DNA from: Flavobacterium sp. BFFFF1
GTDB lineage: Bacteria > Bacteroidota > Bacteroidia > Flavobacteriales > Flavobacteriaceae
Direction: 5' to 3'
Length of the DNA stretch: 55,676 nucleotides
Assembly (NCBI RefSeq): GCF_002256285.1
Contig: NZ_NKJE01000003.1
Coordinates: forward strand, 128,615 to 184,290
Position 1 is the stretch's first letter, and each line of letters opens with the position of its first letter. The position numbers and the translations under genes are program-made. The notes beneath the pieces were generated by a model. It had not been told where the DNA came from. It saw only the letters and a list, made by a program, of their open reading frames with translations, and ran no database searches. Positions 27,842 through 36,493 of the stretch are shown piece after piece.

Positions 27842-28180
27842 TTATGCTTTTGCTTTAAGTTTTGTTCTTCTTCTTTCAGCCCATGAAATGGCGTGTTTGT
27901 CAAGTGTTACAGTTAAAAAACGCATAACCCTTTCGTCACGTCTGAATTCAGTTTCGAAAGCGATAAGGTGCTCACCGGCAACTTTGAATTCAAATAAATG
28001 GTAAAAACCACTTTTTTTGTTTTGGATTTCGTAAGCCATTTTTTTCAGGCCCCAATCCTCTTTAGATACCATCTCAGCTCCTTTTGCGGTAAGAAAATCT
28101 TCAAATTTGCTTACTGTTTCCTTTACCTGAACTTCAGATAAAACGGGATTTAAGATGAAAACAGTTTCATAATGATTCAT
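27842..28180 (-). CDS. rpsF: 30S ribosomal protein bS6
   Basis: Binds bS18 in the platform of the small subunit. ATG 28180 gives [15 protein letters not shown], the standard N-terminus (112 residues); the frame could extend to 28216, but that runs over the promoter. First gene of the operon. Confidence 0.95.
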   Translation of the reverse strand: MNHYETVFILNPVLSEVQVKETVSKFEDFLTAKGAEMVSKEDWGLKKMAYEIQNKKSGFYHLFEFKVAGEHLIAFETEFRRDERVMRFLTVTLDKHAISWAERRRTKLKAKA

Positions 28181-28203
28181 AAAAAATATTTTTAAATTGG
28201 GTG

Positions 28204-28233
28204 CAAAAGTAATCAATTAATTTAATTGCACAA
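28204..28233 (-). promoter_or_regulatory. Consensus promoter of rpsF-rpsR-rplI
   Basis: Minus strand TTG (28233-28231), 19-bp spacer, TACTTTTG (28211-28204): an exact consensus match. Transcription would begin near 28198, leaving about 18 nt of leader, too short for an S6:S18-type autoregulatory RNA. Confidence 0.8.
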
Positions 28234-28341
28234 GCATTAACCCATTATAATCGACGAAAGGCAATTTTTGACTGTAAAAATTAGTTTGTTTAAAAAATTT
28301 GATATACTTTTAAAATTCCCAAAATTTAAGAACAGAGATTT

Positions 28342-29040
28342 ATGAAGTTGAATTGTGTAATTGTAGATGACAGCTCTATACAGAGGATGATTGTCGGAAA
28401 ACTGGTTAGCAATCACCTTAACCTGAATTTAGTCGGTGAATTTTCAAATGCGATCGAGGCCAAGAATTTCATGTCATATAACTCAATTGACCTGTTATTT
28501 CTTGACGTCGAAATGCCTATTGTAAGTGGTTTCGACCTGCTTGATGGCCTTAAAACAAAGCCACAGGTTGTCTTTATTACCTCAAAACCGGAGTATGCGG
28601 TAAAGGCATTTGACTATGATGCAACAGATTATCTTCAGAAACCCATTACGAACGCCCGTTTTGAATCGGCGATAAAACGTGCCATCAACCTCTTTAACAT
28701 GCAGAAAGAAAGCATGGAAGAGGATGGGGACCATATTTTCATCAAAAGTAAACTTAAGAAACTCAAGATATTTACCGCCAGGATCAAATGGATTGAGGCA
28801 TATGGCGATTACGTTAAAGTGGTCACCGAAGATGAGAATCACCTTGTGCTGTCAACGATGAAATCTTTCGAAAATGACCTACCGGCAGATCGTTTTGTCC
28901 GCGTCCACAAGTCATACATTGTGAATATCGATAAGGTTGATAAGTTCAACAGCAAGTTTGCCGAAATCGGCCCAACAAAGATCCCGTTAAGCCGCAACAA
29001 AAAAGAAGATCTCAAAAAGGCGCTCGAGGTTTCTCAGTAA
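28342..29040 (+). CDS. LytTR-family response regulator
   Basis: A 232-residue two-component regulator. The receiver domain (about 1-120) has the acidic residues in VDDSS (D9, D10), the phospho-acceptor Asp55 in FLDVEMP and Lys100 in YLQKPI. The C-terminal LytTR DNA-binding domain (about 130-232) shows WIEAYGDYVKV, FVRVHKSYIVN and IPLSRNKKEDL. Its kinase partner, normally a LytS/YehU-type histidine kinase, is not adjacent. Its last 7 bp overlap the convergent priA gene. Confidence 0.9.
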   Translation: MKLNCVIVDDSSIQRMIVGKLVSNHLNLNLVGEFSNAIEAKNFMSYNSIDLLFLDVEMPIVSGFDLLDGLKTKPQVVFITSKPEYAVKAFDYDATDYLQKPITNARFESAIKRAINLFNMQKESMEEDGDHIFIKSKLKKLKIFTARIKWIEAYGDYVKVVTEDENHLVLSTMKSFENDLPADRFVRVHKSYIVNIDKVDKFNSKFAEIGPTKIPLSRNKKEDLKKALEVSQ

Positions 29041-31478
29041 AAATCAACGTTTACAATTGCTTTGATTGCCCTGAACTGCGGAACAGCCTCAAAACTGTTC
29101 AGTATTTTACGCAGCGTCATTTTTGTGCTTCCTAAAGCCTTTTCCTGCGGAATTTTGATCATGATTGTCCTAATGTATTCATTCCTGATCCTGCTGATGG
29201 AAGGTTCTTCCGGGCCCAAAACCGGAATATCCAGATTTTGTTTTAACACTTCATAAAGCCAAAATGCACCCGCTTTCAGTTTTTCAAAATCACGGTGCTT
29301 CAGTGTTAATTTGATCAACCGAAAGTAAGGTGGATACTTGTATATCTGGCGTTCATAAAGTTGCTCTTTGTACATGCCGTGGTAATCATTCTGCGTAACC
29401 TGCTGTATCGTGTTGTGGTTTGGGTTGTAGGTTTGGATAATAACCTTGCCCCTTTTAGCGGAGCGGCCTGACCGCCCGGAAACCTGGACCATCATTTGGT
29501 AACTCCGTTCCAACGCCCTGAAATCGGGATAATACAGCATGTTATCGGCGTTCATAATCCCAACCAGTGAAACATTATCAAAGTCCAGCCCTTTCGCCAG
29601 CATTTGCGTTCCAACGAGGATATCCGTTTCCCTGTTTTTAAACCCATCGATCAATTTTTCGAAACTATATTTCCCGCGCGTAGTATCCTGATCCATCCTT
29701 GAAACCCTTGCTTCAGGAAACAGCACTTCCAGTTCCTGCTGCACCTGTTCTGTCCCAAAACCTTTCGTTGTGAGGTCGACACTGCCGCATTGGTGGCAAT
29801 TGATGGGCATCGCAATCGAATGTCCACAATAATGGCATCGCAATTGGTTTTTAAATTTATGGTACGTGAGGCTGACATCGCATTGCGGGCATTGCGGCAC
29901 ATGGCCACAAGTCATGCATTCCACAACAGGTGAATAACCGCGGCGGTTTTGAAAAAGGATGACCTGTTCGCCCAGCGACAAAGCTTCGGCGATGTGCTCC
30001 GTAAGCGTATCACTGAAATGCCCGGTCATTTTCTTTCGGAAGTGCTTGTCTTTTAAGTCGACCAATTCGATTTCAGGCATTAACACATTTCCAAACCGCT
30101 CCGTAATTTCGGCATAGCCATATTTACCGGATTGCGCATTAAAATTAGTTTCCAGGGAAGGCGTTGCCGATCCCAGCAATACTTTGGCAGCATGTTGTGA
30201 AGCCAATACAATCGCCGCATCCCGCGCGTGATAACGCGGTGCCGGGTCCTGTTGCTTAAATGTTTGCTCGTGTTCTTCATCGATAATAATCAATCCCAAC
30301 TGATTGAAAGGAAGAAACAACGCCGAACGTGCCCCAATGACAATCTGTGCCTTATCAGAGCTTTCGAGCACGCGATTCCACGTTTCTATACGCTCGTTAT
30401 TGCTGTATTTTGAATGAAAAACAGAAACTTTGTTTCCGAAATGCTTCTGCAGCCTGCCAACAAGTTGCGTTGTCAAAGCGATTTCCGGCAGTAAGTACAA
30501 CACTTGTCCCCCGTCCTTAATATAATGTTCTATCAACCTTAGATACACTTCGGTTTTTCCGGAAGAGGTAACTCCTTGGAGCAGACACACTTCTTTTGAC
30601 CTGAAAACAGTGCTAATTTCCGTCAACGCTTTTTGCTGTGCCGGACTGAGGTCAAGCGTGTCATTTCCAGGGTCTTCACCGAAGTCAACACGGTCTTCCC
30701 GAATGAGATACTCTTCGAAAATTCCTTTATCCAATAATCCTTTGATGACTGCGGGCGATGAACCGGAAATTTCCGAAAGCCTTTTCATCGGGATAGGTTT
30801 TCTTTCGGCCGAAAGCTGGAAGTAGCTCAGGATGGCGTCTTTTTGCTTGTTAGCGGATTTCAACATTTCGAGTAATCCCTGTAAATCAGCGTCCTCGCGA
30901 TAGTCCGGATGCAGGCGTACGTATTTAACGAGCTTTGGCGTGTAGGTTTCGTGGATTTCCTCGCGGATGGTGACGATATTGTTTTCCATCATTTTACGCA
31001 GGATCGGGAAGACATTTTTGCGGTCCAATAGCGCAATAATATCGGCTACTTTTAACGAGGGTTGGTGCAGTAACGCCCGGTAAATCAGGAATTCATTGTC
31101 CGAAAGGCTTTCTTTTTCAAAATAGGTTTCCTGTTTCAGCGAAATCAGTGTTTCACTTTCCAATAAAAATGCGGATGGCATCGCGCCGCGGTACACATCG
31201 CCGATGGCACACATATAATATGAGGCAATCCAAAACCAATGGGCAATCTGAATTTCCGTTACAATCGGCTTCTCGTCAAGGATGTGCGCAATAGGCTTTG
31301 CTTCGTATAAGTTTGGCGCATTCTCATGCAGGTCGATGACCAGACCGGTGTAAATCTTATTCCTTCCGAACGATACCGCGACACGCATTCCTTTTTGCAG
31401 AAAGTCCCACTCTTCTGCCGTGACGCTGTATGTAAAAGTACGGGAAAGGTTTAACGGTAAAATGACTTCGGCAAACAT
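29034..31478 (-). CDS. priA: Primosomal replication helicase PriA
   Basis: Restarts stalled replication forks by loading the replicative helicase. ATG 31478 gives MFAEVILPLNLSRTFTYSV, the usual start (814 residues); the extension to 31526 is translated repeat sequence. Motifs: Walker A GVTSSGKTE near residue 304, the DEEH box IIDEEHEQTFKQ, the zinc-binding cysteine cluster (CMTCG, CPQCD, CHYCG, CHQCG) between about 514 and 576, and the helicase motif VQVSGRSGR. The 5' gap carries a heptamer array. Confidence 0.95.
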   Translation of the reverse strand: MFAEVILPLNLSRTFTYSVTAEEWDFLQKGMRVAVSFGRNKIYTGLVIDLHENAPNLYEAKPIAHILDEKPIVTEIQIAHWFWIASYYMCAIGDVYRGAMPSAFLLESETLISLKQETYFEKESLSDNEFLIYRALLHQPSLKVADIIALLDRKNVFPILRKMMENNIVTIREEIHETYTPKLVKYVRLHPDYREDADLQGLLEMLKSANKQKDAILSYFQLSAERKPIPMKRLSEISGSSPAVIKGLLDKGIFEEYLIREDRVDFGEDPGNDTLDLSPAQQKALTEISTVFRSKEVCLLQGVTSSGKTEVYLRLIEHYIKDGGQVLYLLPEIALTTQLVGRLQKHFGNKVSVFHSKYSNNERIETWNRVLESSDKAQIVIGARSALFLPFNQLGLIIIDEEHEQTFKQQDPAPRYHARDAAIVLASQHAAKVLLGSATPSLETNFNAQSGKYGYAEITERFGNVLMPEIELVDLKDKHFRKKMTGHFSDTLTEHIAEALSLGEQVILFQNRRGYSPVVECMTCGHVPQCPQCDVSLTYHKFKNQLRCHYCGHSIAMPINCHQCGSVDLTTKGFGTEQVQQELEVLFPEARVSRMDQDTTRGKYSFEKLIDGFKNRETDILVGTQMLAKGLDFDNVSLVGIMNADNMLYYPDFRALERSYQMMVQVSGRSGRSAKRGKVIIQTYNPNHNTIQQVTQNDYHGMYKEQLYERQIYKYPPYFRLIKLTLKHRDFEKLKAGAFWLYEVLKQNLDIPVLGPEEPSISRIRNEYIRTIMIKIPQEKALGSTKMTLRKILNSFEAVPQFRAIKAIVNVDFY

Positions 31479-31492
31479 GTTTTTTGAATGAA

Positions 31493-31596
31493 TAGGTAAT
31501 AATGAATAATTAATAACGAGCGGCATTGGGAATGCCCCTGAATTTCAAACTATACTCTTTCATTATTAATTACTAATTGTAAATTATTAATTACTT
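31493..31596. repeat. Inverted heptamer array between DUF2147 and priA
   Basis: The right arm (31562-31596) is five 7-nt units such as ATTATTA and ATTACTA; the left arm (about 31493-31517) is its rough complement (AATAATGAATAATTAATAA). They can fold into an imperfect long hairpin. The DUF2147 stop codon (31593-31591) lies inside the right arm. Confidence 0.75.
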
Positions 31597-32016
31597 CACG
31601 CGGTGCCAATACTGCGTCCTGCCGAATAACGAGATTCCGATGTAGCCGCGCACTTTCAGTTTATTGCTGTCTTCCAGATTAATATAACACTTGTATAGTT
31701 TCCCGCTTTTCGGATCGAGAATGCGTCCGCCATTGTATTCATCGCCGTCTTTCTTCAAACCTTTGATTACGGTCAGGCCAAGTATGGGTTTGTCCTTATC
31801 GTCACCTGAGCAGTTTGAGCAGGTTTTATGCTTGTCTTTTGGATTCAGGATATCGAGCACCTTACCATAAATCTTTCCGTTTTTCTCATAAATTTCCAGA
31901 ATAGCCAGTGCCTTTCCGGTTTCGTCATCGATGGTTTTCCATTTGCCGATAACCGACTGTGCGAACACCAACGGGCAGCACAGTAGAAAGACAATTGTAA
32001 CAAATAGTTTCTTCAT
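31591..32016 (-). CDS. DUF2147 family secreted protein
   Basis: A 141-residue exported protein. ATG 32016 gives MKKLFVTIVFLLCCPLVFAQ, a signal peptide cut after FA; the longer frame to 32094 is read-through of repeat element E3. The mature part has the DUF2147 pattern: IGKWKTIDDETGKALAI, YGKVLDILNP, a CSNC pair, ILGLTVIKGLKKDG and GRTQYWHRV. The family is predicted to be a small beta-barrel or lipocalin-like fold of unknown role. E3 ends 12 nt before the start codon. Confidence 0.85.
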   Translation of the reverse strand: MKKLFVTIVFLLCCPLVFAQSVIGKWKTIDDETGKALAILEIYEKNGKIYGKVLDILNPKDKHKTCSNCSGDDKDKPILGLTVIKGLKKDGDEYNGGRILDPKSGKLYKCYINLEDSNKLKVRGYIGISLFGRTQYWHRVK

Positions 32017-32027
32017 GTGGATGATAA

Positions 32028-32133
32028 TAGCCCTGATGGAAGCGGCATCCTTTTTTATTTTTAGAGTGGCGTTTTGGTAAAACCTAATCGTCAAAAAATA
32101 AAAAAGATACAGCGGACAGCAGGATTAAGCTCC
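32028..32133. repeat. Two-block structured element, copy E3
   Basis: Left block TAGCCCTGATGGAAGCGG at 32028 and right block AGCGGACAGCAGGATTAAGC, ending in TCC at 32133. The central stem is CTTTTTTATTTTT and its complement. CCTG pairs with CAGG as in E1. The end overlaps the yihY stop codon (32135-32133). Confidence 0.75.
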
Positions 32134-33056
32134 TAATTAAGCTTTTTCTTTTTCAATCTGTTGATGGTGACATTGAGTTCAAAACCCAGCAGCAACACCA
32201 TACAGTTAATCCAAATATAAAACATTACGATGAGTAACGTTCCGATTGAACCGTACAATTCGTTATATTTTGAAAATTTAACAACCCAGATCCCGAAGAA
32301 GTAGGAAGACAAAATGACCAAAATCGTCGTAACCACAGATCCGACAGATATGAATGCGCGCTTTGCAGTGCGTTTGGTCCCGAATTTAAACAAGATAGAA
32401 ATCCCAATCAGAATCATCAGGATTACGAAAATATAACGGCCAAGGACAATGAGCGGAATGTTGTCACTGATTATACCTGGGATGTCTGTACTTCGAATAA
32501 ATACTTCAAAAATCACGATAATGGCGACAGTCAATATTAAAATGAACGTTAACAGCAGTGACATCGCCAGCGCAACCAAATATTGCCGGAAAAATCCACG
32601 CCGCGCTTCGACATGCTGCGATTTCTGAAAACCGACGAGCACTGCGTTCAGTCCATTGGCCTGCAAAAATATTGACAACAGGAATCCCGAAGAAAGCAGG
32701 CCCTGGTAACTGTTGTTCATGATGTCGTTGATGATTGCTGCAATGGCGTCATACGTATTTGGCGGCACCCCTTCTTCGACAAACTTCAGGAAATCCTGTT
32801 GGAAACCGGAAATCGGGATATACGGAATCAGATTCAATATAAACAGCAGGAACGGAAACAACGCCATAAAGAAACTGAATGCAATCGCACCCGCCCTGTA
32901 GGGAAGCGCCCCCTCTCCTATTCCGGTAAAATACAATTCCAGTAAATCATACAACGTAAACCCGTTAAGCCAGGGCAGCTTGATGCGTTGCAACACATGC
33001 ATCAGGTTCCGGAGTACGGGAATTCTCTCTATACGGGATTCTACTTGTTCGGACAT
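32133..33056 (-). CDS. YihY/virulence factor BrkB family membrane protein
   Basis: A 307-residue inner membrane protein with about six helices. Family signatures: GIGEGALPYRAGAIAFSFFMALFPFLLF is the first helix region (about residues 51-78), NGLNAVLVGFQKS, and the last helix with YIWINCMVLLLGFELN. The family was once called ribonuclease BN in error; its true function is unclear, possibly export or envelope stability. The C-terminus is basic. The heptamer array (c) lies upstream, towards nadC. Confidence 0.88.
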   Translation of the reverse strand: MSEQVESRIERIPVLRNLMHVLQRIKLPWLNGFTLYDLLELYFTGIGEGALPYRAGAIAFSFFMALFPFLLFILNLIPYIPISGFQQDFLKFVEEGVPPNTYDAIAAIINDIMNNSYQGLLSSGFLLSIFLQANGLNAVLVGFQKSQHVEARRGFFRQYLVALAMSLLLTFILILTVAIIVIFEVFIRSTDIPGIISDNIPLIVLGRYIFVILMILIGISILFKFGTKRTAKRAFISVGSVVTTILVILSSYFFGIWVVKFSKYNELYGSIGTLLIVMFYIWINCMVLLLGFELNVTINRLKKKKLN

Positions 33057-33062
33057 TGAAAA

Positions 33063-33186
33063 TAATTATGAATTACAAATTATGAATTACGCATTTAGGA
33101 ATTGAAATGCGTTGTGAGCAAAAAGGTGCCTGAATTAAATCCGATACTTTATTCTTAATTCCTGATTCTCAATTGCTAACTCTCAA
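33063..33186. repeat. Inverted heptamer array between yihY and nadC
   Basis: Left arm 33063-33104 has six 7-nt units (GAATTAC twice, TAATTAT, AAATTAT and two decayed units). Right arm 33152-33186 has five (TTCTTAA, TTCCTGA, TTCTCAA and others), roughly complementary to the left. The nadC stop codon (33185-33183) is inside the right arm. Confidence 0.75.
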
Positions 33187-34040
33187 ATCGCTTTCAGGCT
33201 CAGGTCCATATTGTAAACAGAATGCGTCAAAGCACCCGAAGAAATGTAATCCACGCCACAATCTGCATAGGCGCGAATCGTATTTTCGTTGATATTCCCG
33301 GAAGATTCCGTCTGGCATTTGTCGCCGATGAGTTCGACCGCCTTTCTGGTGTCCTCAAAGTTGAAATTGTCAATCAGGATGCGGTGTACGCCCTCATTCT
33401 GCAATATTTCACGTATTTCATCCAGCGTCCTTGCCTCGACAATAATTTTCAGGTCAAGGCTGTTTTCCTTTAAATAAGCTTTTGTTTTGGTAATGGCGTT
33501 TGTAATGCCGCCTGCGAAATCATTGTGGTTGTCTTTCAACATGATCATATCATACAACGCAAAGCGATGGTTCTCACCGCCTCCTATGGTGACCGCCCAC
33601 TTCTCTGCCGCACGGAAACCCGGAGTCGTCTTACGCGTATCGAGCACTTTTGTTGATGTCCCTTCCAGCAATTTTGCATAGGATTGCGTCTTGGTCGCAA
33701 TGGCACTCATGCGCTGCATCGAATTTAAAACGACGCGCTCTGATTTCAGAATGGATTGCGAGCTTCCCGACACGTGGAACACCACATCGCCATATTTTAC
33801 CGGCTGTCCATCTTCGATAAAGACATCAATGGCGAGCGAAGGGTCAACATAGTGAAATATCATCTTCGCAAATGCTACCCCGGCGATGATACCATCCTGT
33901 TTTACAAGTAATTTTGCCTTTCCGGTTGCTGATGCGGGAATGCAGGCCAAAGAACTGTAATCTCCGGGACCAACGTCTTCGCGGATGGCGTTTTCTATAA
34001 TCAATTGTAGTTCGTTGCGAAACTGGGAATCTGAAATCAT
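33183..34040 (-). CDS. nadC: Nicotinate-nucleotide pyrophosphorylase (carboxylating)
   Basis: Converts quinolinate and PRPP to nicotinate mononucleotide in NAD synthesis. The 285 residues show REDVGPGDYSS, SERVVLNSMQRMSAIAT, the substrate-binding TRKTTPGFR, GGGENHRFALYDMIMLKDNH and the C-terminal ESSGNINENTI and GVDYISSGALTHS. ATG 34040 (MISDSQF) fits the family better than the ATG three codons upstream, but either may be used. No other NAD gene is adjacent. Confidence 0.94.
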   Translation of the reverse strand: MISDSQFRNELQLIIENAIREDVGPGDYSSLACIPASATGKAKLLVKQDGIIAGVAFAKMIFHYVDPSLAIDVFIEDGQPVKYGDVVFHVSGSSQSILKSERVVLNSMQRMSAIATKTQSYAKLLEGTSTKVLDTRKTTPGFRAAEKWAVTIGGGENHRFALYDMIMLKDNHNDFAGGITNAITKTKAYLKENSLDLKIIVEARTLDEIREILQNEGVHRILIDNFNFEDTRKAVELIGDKCQTESSGNINENTIRAYADCGVDYISSGALTHSVYNMDLSLKAI

Positions 34041-34071
34041 AGTATTCATTTAAAACTGTGGCTAAAATACA

Positions 34072-34182
34072 AGATAATTAGATAATGTGTCAATTAGAAA
34101 ATCAGATATTGATTATTATGGAGCTATTAACGTGAATTTTTAATTTTCCAATTTTTCTAATTTTCTAATTTTCTAATCTTTT
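34072..34182. repeat. Inverted octamer array upstream of nadC
   Basis: Left arm 34072-34111 has 8-nt units of the AGATAATT kind (AGATAATT, AGATAATG, AGAAAATC). Right arm 34153-34176 is TTTTCTAA three times exactly, the complement of a TTAGAAAA unit, so the arms can pair. It would lie in the nadC 5' region. Confidence 0.75.
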
Positions 34183-34198
34183 AATTACTAAAACTCCC

Positions 34199-34285
34199 TA
34201 CACGCCATTCAACCCACGCGTTGGCACCTATCTAAATAACGCAAAGCCATTCGCTCAGTTGATATTGGAACACCTATTTGCGTGA
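34199..34285 (+). pseudogene. Remnant resembling the N-terminus of a YdeI/DUF1801-like protein
   Basis: 28 codons without a start codon read YTPFNPRVGTYLNNAKPFAQ and continue LILEHLFA before TGA. The pattern NPxVxxYLxxAxPFAxxIL is that of the YdeI/DUF1801 group. The expected remaining 100 or so residues are not found downstream. The rest of 34050-34449 outside the repeat and this stretch shows nothing I recognise. Confidence 0.3.
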
Positions 34286-34449
34286 AAGCCAATGCCGGCG
34301 CTATTAAACCGCCAAGTGGGACCCAAAATTGGATACCGAAAAAACAAAGCATCTGTGGAAAGGATCCCCGAAAAGAAAATAAATTCGAAATCCCTGAAAG
34401 AAATTTTAAAATGTCGCAGGTCAATTAAGTATGATGCATTTAAAAGCCG

Positions 34450-34785
34450 CTATTGAATTCCCTCAGCGCGCAATAAAAACTCTACATGGGTCTTAAATCC
34501 CTTTAATGTATGGCGCGACTGGAAATAATTGTCAAAAACCTCATCATCATCATGGTTTTTCAAGGTTTTTAATTCGAATTCCATCGCCGCCGTACGCGAT
34601 TCCAGCGAACCAGCAAATTGTTCGTATGCCCCAGGGTCAGGAAAATCATCTGCTTCCAAAGCAATGTAGCGTTTAAACAAAGGGCGGTAAATCGCCCGCA
34701 CTTCCATAAACGCTTCACTTGAAAGGGCCTTAATCTTTGCCATCCCGGCTTCCATATCCTGTATCAATTGCTTCTTATCTGTCAT
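34450..34785 (-). CDS. Hypothetical protein
   Basis: A 111-residue soluble, acidic, mostly helical protein that I do not recognise (MTDKKQLIQDMEAGMAKI at the start, then FKRYIALEADDFPDPGAYEQ). ATG 34785 is preferred over 34818 because the extra 11 residues are Pro- and Lys-rich and unlike a folded start. It has decayed sequence on both sides, so it is in an unstable patch, but the frame is intact. Confidence 0.5.
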   Translation of the reverse strand: MTDKKQLIQDMEAGMAKIKALSSEAFMEVRAIYRPLFKRYIALEADDFPDPGAYEQFAGSLESRTAAMEFELKTLKNHDDDEVFDNYFQSRHTLKGFKTHVEFLLRAEGIQ

Positions 34786-34952
34786 TGGTTTTATTTTTTC
34801 TGGAGGCCATTCTTTCAAAGGTAGTCAAAAACAACCGGAGTATCGAGAAAGAAATCCAAAGGTATTTTGACTACATTTGGAAATCACTGTACGATAAAGC
34901 ATTTCGACATTTATGGATAATAAAAAAACCTCCTTATAAATTAAGATTATGA

Positions 34953-35129
34953 ATTCGCGAAAGATTACCCTGGTGGCTGATTGACTTAGGATTTGCAGCA
35001 AAAGGCAAAAATTGTGAGGCTGCAGAGGCACTCCTTCAGTAGTATAACAAAGGGAATAATACGTCATGCCACGTGATGCAGGAAGGTGAATTATGGAAAA
35101 AAGGCAGCATTACATTCGGAGAAGATTGA
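34953..35129 (+). pseudogene. Decayed small gene with an internal stop
   Basis: A 58-codon frame bounded by stops reads RLPWWLIDLGFAAKGKNCEA..., is broken by TAG at 35040-35042, and continues YNKGNNTSCHVMQEGELWKK before TGA. It looks like one small cytoplasmic protein with a nonsense mutation. No start codon is present. Nothing else was recognised in 34819-35157. Confidence 0.3.
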
Positions 35130-35157
35130 CGTAAATTGTAAATACAACCAACTAATT

Positions 35158-35646
35158 ATGGACATCAATAAAATAACCGCCGTTAGTGAAAGCGAAGGCC
35201 TGCAATTGAGCATCGCTGGTGGCAATTACCGAATCGTCATCTCAGGAAAACAAACCGGCGGGAAATTTGCAGTAATCGAAATGCACGTTCCTCCCGGCGC
35301 CGGGCCAGGGCTGCATGCCCATACTGACATCCACGAGTCTTTTTTTGTCCTTGAAGGGGAAGTGACGTTTCAATCTGAAACTGGAGCATATACCGCAAAT
35401 GAAAATGCGTACATCAGTATCCCCACAGGTGGCGCTGTCCATGGCTTTAAAAACACGACGGATTATCCGGCTAAATTATTGTGCACCGTGATGCCAGCGG
35501 GACTCGATGACTTCTTTATAGAAATGGATGCATTGGTTCAATCCAACCTTACGGAAAACGACCATAAGGAAAAAATGAAAGCGCTCGCGGAACAATACGG
35601 GCAGCAGTTTTATCCGGAGGATTATTTCAGCGGAAGCAAGCAATAG
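35158..35646 (+). CDS. Cupin domain-containing protein
   Basis: A 162-residue single-domain cupin. ATG 35158 gives MDINKITAVSESEG; the longer frame from 35086 runs over the remnant upstream. Cupin motif 1 is PGAGPGLHAHTDIHESFFVLEGEV (about 54-77), with His-X-His and Glu metal ligands; motif 2 includes PTGGAVHGFKNTTDYPAKLL. The C-terminal helix region (FFIEMDAL, KMKALAEQYG) is typical of quercetin-dioxygenase-like cupins of unknown substrate. It stands 80 bp before the DUF347 gene on the same strand. Confidence 0.82.
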   Translation: MDINKITAVSESEGLQLSIAGGNYRIVISGKQTGGKFAVIEMHVPPGAGPGLHAHTDIHESFFVLEGEVTFQSETGAYTANENAYISIPTGGAVHGFKNTTDYPAKLLCTVMPAGLDDFFIEMDALVQSNLTENDHKEKMKALAEQYGQQFYPEDYFSGSKQ

Positions 35647-35726
35647 GCAAGCTAAACCTTCGCTTAATATTAGCTTAAAAGGATACGTTGCTCAAAATAC
35701 ATTCAATCGTGTTCCGTTTCGAGAAC

Positions 35727-36482
35727 ATGACAAAAACAATACCCACTAAGTTACCGGAACTTACAATCTCCTTTTGGATCATCAAGATTTGCGCGACCAC
35801 TTTAGGCGAAACTGGCGGCGATCTGCTCGCGCAGACAATGAAAGTCGGTTATGTGACCAGCTCAATCATTTTCCTGTCGTTCTTTTTTCTCGCCTTTTTC
35901 ACACAGATCAATGCCAAAAAATACAATCCGCTAATTTATTGGTTTGTGATTGTGACCACCAGTACTGCCGGCACGACGATTTCAGATATGATGGACCGGA
36001 CGATGGAGTTGGGTTACGCCAAAGGCTCACTAATCCTCTTGTCGCTGTTGGTGATTATACTTACGGCGTGGAAATTAACCGAAAAGACGATTTCAGTTTC
36101 TGCAATCAAATCAGTACGCGCCGAAACGTTTTATTGGGCGGCAATATTATTTTCAAACACACTCGGTACGGCATTAGGCGATTTCCTGTCCGACGACTCC
36201 GGTTTGGGTTTTGCAGGTAGTGCCGCGCTGGTTGGAGGCTTATTATTGCTGACTATACTTGCCTATTATTTCACAAGATTATCCAGAGTGGTACTGTTTT
36301 GGCTCGCGTTTGTCCTGACACGACCGTTTGGGGCGACTTTCGGGGATTTCCTGACCAAGCCAATCGAAAAAGGCGGATTGGAAATGGGTACAGCGATTTC
36401 ATCCGCCATACTCGGGGTAATCATAATGATTTTAATATTCCGGGAAATGAAAAGCCTGCAAATGAAATCAGCGGAAGCTTAA
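35727..36482 (+). CDS. DUF347 (COG4705) repeat membrane protein
   Basis: A 251-residue integral membrane protein built from four copies of the DUF347 repeat, each a pair of helices linked by a Gly/Asp motif: TTLGETGGDLLAQ, TSTAGTTISDMM, NTLGTALGDFLSDD and RPFGATFGDFLTKP. ATG 35727 gives MTKTIPTKLPELTISFW; an ATG 13 codons upstream is also possible. Members are often linked to metal stress, but no substrate is established. Confidence 0.82.
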   Translation: MTKTIPTKLPELTISFWIIKICATTLGETGGDLLAQTMKVGYVTSSIIFLSFFFLAFFTQINAKKYNPLIYWFVIVTTSTAGTTISDMMDRTMELGYAKGSLILLSLLVIILTAWKLTEKTISVSAIKSVRAETFYWAAILFSNTLGTALGDFLSDDSGLGFAGSAALVGGLLLLTILAYYFTRLSRVVLFWLAFVLTRPFGATFGDFLTKPIEKGGLEMGTAISSAILGVIIMILIFREMKSLQMKSAEA

Positions 36483-36493
36483 AATAGAATGTC

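Noticed and set aside
31479..31526. N-terminal extension of PriA
   Set aside because: It is translated heptamer-array sequence; the family N-terminus begins at 31478.
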